Below are positions 60,060 to 64,000 of a DNA stretch of 64,000 bases, piece after piece. The stretch is from Bryobacteraceae bacterium (GTDB taxonomy: Bacteria; Acidobacteriota; Terriglobia; Bryobacterales; Bryobacteraceae), in assembly GCA_025928545.1 (NCBI GenBank), contig JAICJH010000017.1, positions 1-64,000 of the forward strand, given 5' to 3'. The translations under genes and the position numbers were made by a program. Positions within the stretch are counted from its first letter, which is position 1. The number at the start of each line of letters is the position of its first letter. Below the pieces are notes generated by a model. The model was not told where the DNA came from. It saw only the letters and a program-made list of their open reading frames with translations, and made no database searches.

Positions 60060-61502
60060 TCAATACGATTTGGCGATCACTACGCGGCGATCCACTTCTT
60101 CGCCGGTGATAATGCACTTGCCGCCGCCGTCGTATTCGTCCTTCAGCGGAATGTTGCGAACCGTGGCCTTGAATTCCTTCAGGCGCGCGTCGCAGACGGC
60201 ATCGTCTTTCACGTGCGCCATCACGAATTTCCCACCGCCCTTTTCGGCTGTCACTTCACGGAGAATCGATTCGACTTCTTCGATCGAATTTGCCAGGACG
60301 GTATTTTCCTTCAAGCGTGCCCGCGCGGCAGCCAGCATGTCCGTTTGCATCACGTCGAGCGTTTCCGTCACCCGCGAGGCAATGCCTTCCTGCGGCAGAA
60401 TCTGCTTCGTTCCGGTGTCGCGGCGCTTCAGTACGATATTGCCGGAAGCCAGATCGCGCGGGCCGAGTTCCAGCACGACCGGCACGCCGCGTCTTTCCCA
60501 ATGGAAGAACTTCGCGCCAGGATTGAGTCCCTCGCGATCATCTACCTTCGCACCAGTATCGGCGGCGATTCTGTGCGCGGCTTCGAGGACGGCGGCCTTC
60601 TCATCGTCTTTGCGGAAGATCGGCACCAGCACGGCTTTCTTCGGCGCGAGCTTCGGGGGCAGCACGAGACCCTTGTCGTCGGAGTGGCTCATGATCAAAC
60701 CCCCTATGAGCCGGGTCGAAACACCCCAACTGGTCTGCCAGACATATTCCAGCTGCCCTTCTTTGCTCTGGAACTTCACGTCGAACGCTTTGCCGAAGTT
60801 CTGACCCAGATCGTGACTGGTACCGGCCTGGAGGGCGAGCCCGTTCTGCATCATGGCTTCGATAGAAAAACTCCGGAGCGCGCCCGCGAATTTCTCCGTC
60901 TGCGTTTTCACGCCGCGGATCACCGGCATTGCCATGATGTTTTCCGCCACGTCGGCATAGACGTCGAGCATGCGCAGAACTTCTTCTTCCGCCTCGGCGT
61001 GATTGGAATGGGCCGTGTGGCCTTCCTGCCACAAAAATTCCGTGGTCCGCAGGAACATGCGCGTACGCAGTTCCCAGCGAATAACGTTGGCCCACTGATT
61101 GTAGAGCAGCGGAAGATCGCGATAACTCTGCACCCAGCGTGCGAAAAAATGCCCGATGATCGTTTCCGAAGTCGGCCGGATTACATACGGCTCTTCCAGT
61201 TTCTTGCCGCCGGCAACCGTTACGACGGCGAGTTCGGGAGCGAAGCCTTCCACATGTTCCGCCTCCTTCTGGAGGAAGCTCTGTGGAATCAGCAGCGGAA
61301 AATAAACGTTCTCGTGGCCCGTCGCCTTGAATCGCGCATCCAGCTCCCGCTGGAGGCCTTCCCAGACGGCATAACCGTTGGGACGGATCACCATGCAGCC
61401 CTTGACGATTTCCGCCGGCTCCGCCATGTCCCCCTGGAGCACGACATCCTGATACCAGGCGGCAAAGTCTTTCTGACGGGGAGTGATAGGTGATTCAGCC
61501 AT
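60060..61502 (-). CDS. proS: Prolyl-tRNA synthetase, archaeal/eukaryotic-like short form (ProS type 3)
   Basis: A class II aminoacyl-tRNA synthetase of 480 residues. Motif 2 is in [34 protein letters not shown] and [16 protein letters not shown] support prolyl specificity, and motif 3 lies in [20 protein letters not shown]. The editing insertion of the bacterial type is absent and the C-terminal domain is of the ProRS-3 type, ending in Tyr (IAKSY). It lies between the exported protein and Mn catalase genes. Confidence 0.95.
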   Translation of the reverse strand: MAESPITPRQKDFAAWYQDVVLQGDMAEPAEIVKGCMVIRPNGYAVWEGLQRELDARFKATGHENVYFPLLIPQSFLQKEAEHVEGFAPELAVVTVAGGKKLEEPYVIRPTSETIIGHFFARWVQSYRDLPLLYNQWANVIRWELRTRMFLRTTEFLWQEGHTAHSNHAEAEEEVLRMLDVYADVAENIMAMPVIRGVKTQTEKFAGALRSFSIEAMMQNGLALQAGTSHDLGQNFGKAFDVKFQSKEGQLEYVWQTSWGVSTRLIGGLIMSHSDDKGLVLPPKLAPKKAVLVPIFRKDDEKAAVLEAAHRIAADTGAKVDDREGLNPGAKFFHWERRGVPVVLELGPRDLASGNIVLKRRDTGTKQILPQEGIASRVTETLDVMQTDMLAAARARLKENTVLANSIEEVESILREVTAEKGGGKFVMAHVKDDAVCDARLKEFKATVRNIPLKDEYDGGGKCIITGEEVDRRVVIAKSY

Positions 61503-61638
61503 GTAGTTAAGGGCGCTCGCCGGAGTGCGGGCGCCGATCTTTCAGGTTACTGCACTACATGGGTTTTTGCGAATCGGCGGCCGATGAACCGCCGCTGGCT
61601 CGTCGTGCCGGCGGCGGTTCATCTTTTAGGCTTCGGGC

Positions 61639-62430
61639 TCACCCGGTGCGTCTCATTCCCGGGCCTGAGAGCGGTTCTCGTTCCGACTCGACGGGTCGGC
61701 GGGCACCGGAAGCGCCGGATTTCATTTCGCGAAACGCGGGCGCATCCACGAATTCCCAGCCATCGCCATTATTCCAGGGGCCACGCATATCATGCTCGCC
61801 GAAATCGCCGTCGCCAGTGGAATCGTTAAAGTACTGATTGACAAGTTCCGGAGTGGGAGGAATCTGCCCAATCTGCAGCGGGTCTTTTCCCATGCTGTCG
61901 AGAGCCCGCATGAAGGCTTTCATGTGGGTGATCTCGCGCGTCATGAGGAACTGGAGTGCATCTATCGTGCCCTTGTCTTCCGTGAACTTGATCAGCCGCT
62001 CGTAAACGATCTTGGCGCGGGCCTCGGCGGCGATGTTGCTGCGGAGATCGACGTCGAGTTCGCCGGTGATCTTGAGGTAGTCGGCGGTCCACGGGTCGCC
62101 CATTGAATTCATGAGTCCAACGCCGCCACCGCCTGCAATGGCGATGAGGGGGTCGGCTTCGCCGGCGTTTCGCGAATTCTTCATCGGCTTCAGATGCAGC
62201 CGCGCGAGATTGCCGACCACTTCAAGGTGACTGAGCTCTTCCGTCCCGATATCCATTAAGAGGTCTTTGCGTGCAGGGTCTTCGCAATTGAGTCCCTGAA
62301 TGGAGTACTGCATTGCCGCGGCGAGCTCTCCGTTGGCGCCTCCGAATTGTTCGAGGAGCATATTGCCGAAACGCGGATCAGGGGTATCGACGCGAACTGT
62401 GTACATTAATTTTTTGATGTGGTGGTACAT
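61639..62430 (-). CDS. Manganese catalase (ferritin-like di-Mn)
   Basis: The start at ATG 62430 (MYHHIKKLMYTV) gives 263 residues, matching family members. Ligands of the di-manganese site are visible: Glu35 in GANGELAAAM, Glu65 and His68 in TEELSHLEVVG, Glu144 in VYERLIKF, and His169 in REITHMKAFM. It breaks down H2O2 in the cytoplasm. The C-terminal tail (PWNNGDGWEF, then a Ser/Gly/Pro-rich stretch) is typical. The longer TTG frame upstream lacks family similarity. It diverges from the DinB gene. Confidence 0.93.
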   Translation of the reverse strand: MYHHIKKLMYTVRVDTPDPRFGNMLLEQFGGANGELAAAMQYSIQGLNCEDPARKDLLMDIGTEELSHLEVVGNLARLHLKPMKNSRNAGEADPLIAIAGGGGVGLMNSMGDPWTADYLKITGELDVDLRSNIAAEARAKIVYERLIKFTEDKGTIDALQFLMTREITHMKAFMRALDSMGKDPLQIGQIPPTPELVNQYFNDSTGDGDFGEHDMRGPWNNGDGWEFVDAPAFREMKSGASGARRPVESEREPLSGPGMRRTG

Positions 62431-62605
62431 GGTGCCCTCGAAATTTGCACGTACCGAGCCAAAGTGATGTTGCCGGGACAGAGCGCCGGAGTTCGCACCG
62501 CGGAGACTTAGCTCGCATCGACGCGGCTGATCATCCCAGGAGATTTCCTGCAGTTGCAGCGCATCTGAGCACGTCGGCAATTGTTTCAAATGCTACGCTG
62601 ACTGA

Positions 62606-63130
62606 ATGACGGAGCCCTTCCTGCAAGAATGTCTCGCGGTGCTTTCGCGCACACCGGTAGTGCTCGATTCACTTCTTCGCGATCTGCCGGAAACGTTGAC
62701 GGCGGCGAGCGAGGGCCCCGGCACCTGGAGCCCCTCCGAAGTCGTTCGGCATCTGATTTATGGCGAAAAGACGGACTGGATGCCGCGGATGGAACTGATC
62801 CAGGAGCATGGAACGTCGCGGCCATTTGAGCCTTACGATCACGAAGGACAGTTCCGGGAGGGTGGCGGGAAATCGTTGGCGGCGCTGCTCGATGAGTTCA
62901 GGGAGTTGCGGCAGAACGGGGTCGCCCGGCTGCGCGCGATGAATCTGACGTCCGAACAGCTGGACTCGAAGGGAATGCATCCGGCGCTGGGTTTGGTGAC
63001 GGCCCGGCAACTTCTGGCGACGTGGACGGCTCACGATTTAAACCACCTTATGCAGATCAGCCGGGTTATGGCGAAGCGCTATAAGCCAGAGGTCGGACCA
63101 TGGGTGGCGTACATGTCTGTCATGAAATGA
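62606..63130 (+). CDS. DinB/YfiT-family protein
   Basis: A 174-residue four-helix-bundle protein with the metal-binding His triad of DinB-like proteins: His near 49 in SEVVRHLIYGE and the later DLNHLMQISRVMAKRY with His. Typical opening is FLQECLAVLSRTPVVLDSLL and the TWSPSEVVRHL motif. The family includes thiol-dependent S-transferases (bacillithiol or mycothiol type) and proteins without known activity. It is 36 bases before the second TonB-dependent receptor. Confidence 0.85.
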   Translation: MTEPFLQECLAVLSRTPVVLDSLLRDLPETLTAASEGPGTWSPSEVVRHLIYGEKTDWMPRMELIQEHGTSRPFEPYDHEGQFREGGGKSLAALLDEFRELRQNGVARLRAMNLTSEQLDSKGMHPALGLVTARQLLATWTAHDLNHLMQISRVMAKRYKPEVGPWVAYMSVMK

Positions 63131-63166
63131 ACTGAACAGGCGGCCCCTGCGAGGAATATATAGACT

Positions 63167-64000
63167 ATGGGTTCTTTCAGTGGCCGTGCGGCTTGCGGCA
63201 TTCGTGTGTTCGCCGCGGCTTTCGCTGCGGCAGCTTTTGCGATACTCCTTCGTGGCCAGCAATCGACCGGCGAAATCAAGCTTCAGGTGAAAGATCAATC
63301 CGGAGCGGCCGTTACGGCTTCGGGCAAACTCGAGAACACAGCGTCGGGAACGAACCGGGTGTTTCAAGTGGACGACAAAGGTTCGGCCGATCTGCCCGAT
63401 GTGGCGCCAGGCCGTTATCGGCTCGAACTGACGCATACGGGATTTACATCATGGTCGGAGGCAGTGGAAGTTAAGCCCGGCGCGACGGTGACGCGCGAGA
63501 TCACGCTGACCCTCAGCGCGTCCGCATTCCGGGTGAATGTAGTGGAATCGACTCCGCTCGCGGGCTTCGACGTTCCGGTAAATCAGATTGCCGCGCCGGT
63601 ACAGTCGGCGACCGCGGCCGATCTGGAGGAATCCGGCTCGCTCGATCTTTCCGATCTGCTCAGCAAGCGCTTGGCCGGCGTGAACGTGAACCAGAGTCAG
63701 GAAAATCCGTATCAGCCGGATGTCAATTATCGCGGGTACACGGCATCGCCGCTGCTGGGCACCCCGGAAGGCGTCTCAGTTTTCATGGATGGCGTGCGGA
63801 TGAATCAGCCTTTCGGCGACATTGTGAGCTGGGACCTGATTCCGAAAGTTGCCATCCAGCAGGCGACGCTCATGCCGGGATCGAACCCGCTTTTTGGTTT
63901 GAATACGCTGGGCGGCGCGCTTGCGGTGCAAATGAAAGACGGGAGCAGCGCTCCGGGCAGCACGATTACCGCAACCGGCGGCAGCAACAATCGGCGGGCG
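63167..64000 (+). CDS. TonB-dependent receptor, N-terminal part (cut by window end)
   Basis: The first 278 residues only. A signal-like N-terminus (RVFAAAFAAAAFAILLRGQQ) precedes a carboxypeptidase-regulatory-like domain (EIKLQVKDQSGAAVTASGKL, ADLPDVAPGRYRLELTHTGF). A TonB plug follows (LSDLLSKRLAGVNVNQSQ, VSVFMDGVRMNQPFGD and GSNPLFGLNTLGGALAVQ). It reads through the window end without a stop. GAGGA stands 11 bases before ATG 63167. The ligand is unknown. Unlike the 54776-57901 receptor, it appears to have a canonical plug. Confidence 0.88.
   Translation, partial: MGSFSGRAACGIRVFAAAFAAAAFAILLRGQQSTGEIKLQVKDQSGAAVTASGKLENTASGTNRVFQVDDKGSADLPDVAPGRYRLELTHTGFTSWSEAVEVKPGATVTREITLTLSASAFRVNVVESTPLAGFDVPVNQIAAPVQSATAADLEESGSLDLSDLLSKRLAGVNVNQSQENPYQPDVNYRGYTASPLLGTPEGVSVFMDGVRMNQPFGDIVSWDLIPKVAIQQATLMPGSNPLFGLNTLGGALAVQMKDGSSAPGSTITATGGSNNRRA

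Noticed and set aside
60033..61493. Long plus-strand open frame of 486 codons
   Set aside because: Antisense to proS, which has all class II synthetase motifs; the plus frame has no recognisable motif.

Overview
The window looks like a chromosomal segment of an acidobacterium, probably of the Bryobacter/Solibacter type. This rests on the very large Oar-like TonB-dependent receptor with an N-terminal carboxypeptidase-regulatory domain, a second receptor at the right edge, a small basic protein family of the type with the QIEANRRNAKKSTGPK motif, GC-rich sequence, and many GTG/TTG starts with 4-base stop/start overlaps. The genus is an inference.

Layout. 1-8937: end of a Gfo/Idh/MocA oxidoreductase, tRNA-Asp(GTC), an unusual cytochrome c-M20 peptidase fusion, and a TolC/adaptor/RND heavy-metal-type efflux operon. 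9116-14086: operon leuA-leuB-leuC-leuD plus a HAD acid phosphatase; this LeuA lacks the usual C-terminal leucine-sensing domain. 14455-16457: a two-gene AbiE-like toxin-antitoxin pair whose antitoxin-like protein carries a possible PD-(D/E)XK domain. 16423-20106: TetR regulator with its operator and a cluster of membrane redox genes (His-rich membrane protein, FixH/YtkA-like lipoprotein, polyferredoxin). 20244-25650: accessory island with a class II Fic protein, a small divergent gene pair, gene remnants and, most notably, a structured RNA of about 200 nt with its own promoter and intrinsic terminator, followed directly by a LOTUS-like protein gene and a PRTase-like gene. 25791-33922: penicillin acylase, TIGR01777 epimerase, class II photolyase, and a CbiX/FNR/ferredoxin/CysE cluster. 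33904-39860: ROK regulator with a decayed partial copy, a beta-barrel protein, a GlcD-like oxidase without a standard start codon, TlpA, two tandem PTPS-family proteins (one without the catalytic Cys), folE and a MazE-like remnant. 40053-43690: beta-propeller lipoprotein, hypothetical gene, integrase remnant and a DuOB-DUF488-DUF488 operon. 43799-64000: housekeeping genes (manC, HNH protein, two lepB, SMR-type transporter pair, phosphoesterase, M15 peptidase, trxA, glgA, TPR proteins, rnc, TonB receptor, MFS transporter, proS, Mn catalase, DinB, and the start of a second TonB receptor).

How genes work together. The leu genes cover the leucine branch from 2-ketoisovalerate to 2-ketoisocaproate. 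The TolC/adaptor/RND trio would form one envelope-spanning pump. FolE would feed the PTPS paralogs. The RNA/LOTUS/PRTase unit is the best candidate for an undescribed system: no promoter is visible between the RNA terminator and the first start codon, so the proteins should be made only by read-through of the RNA gene.
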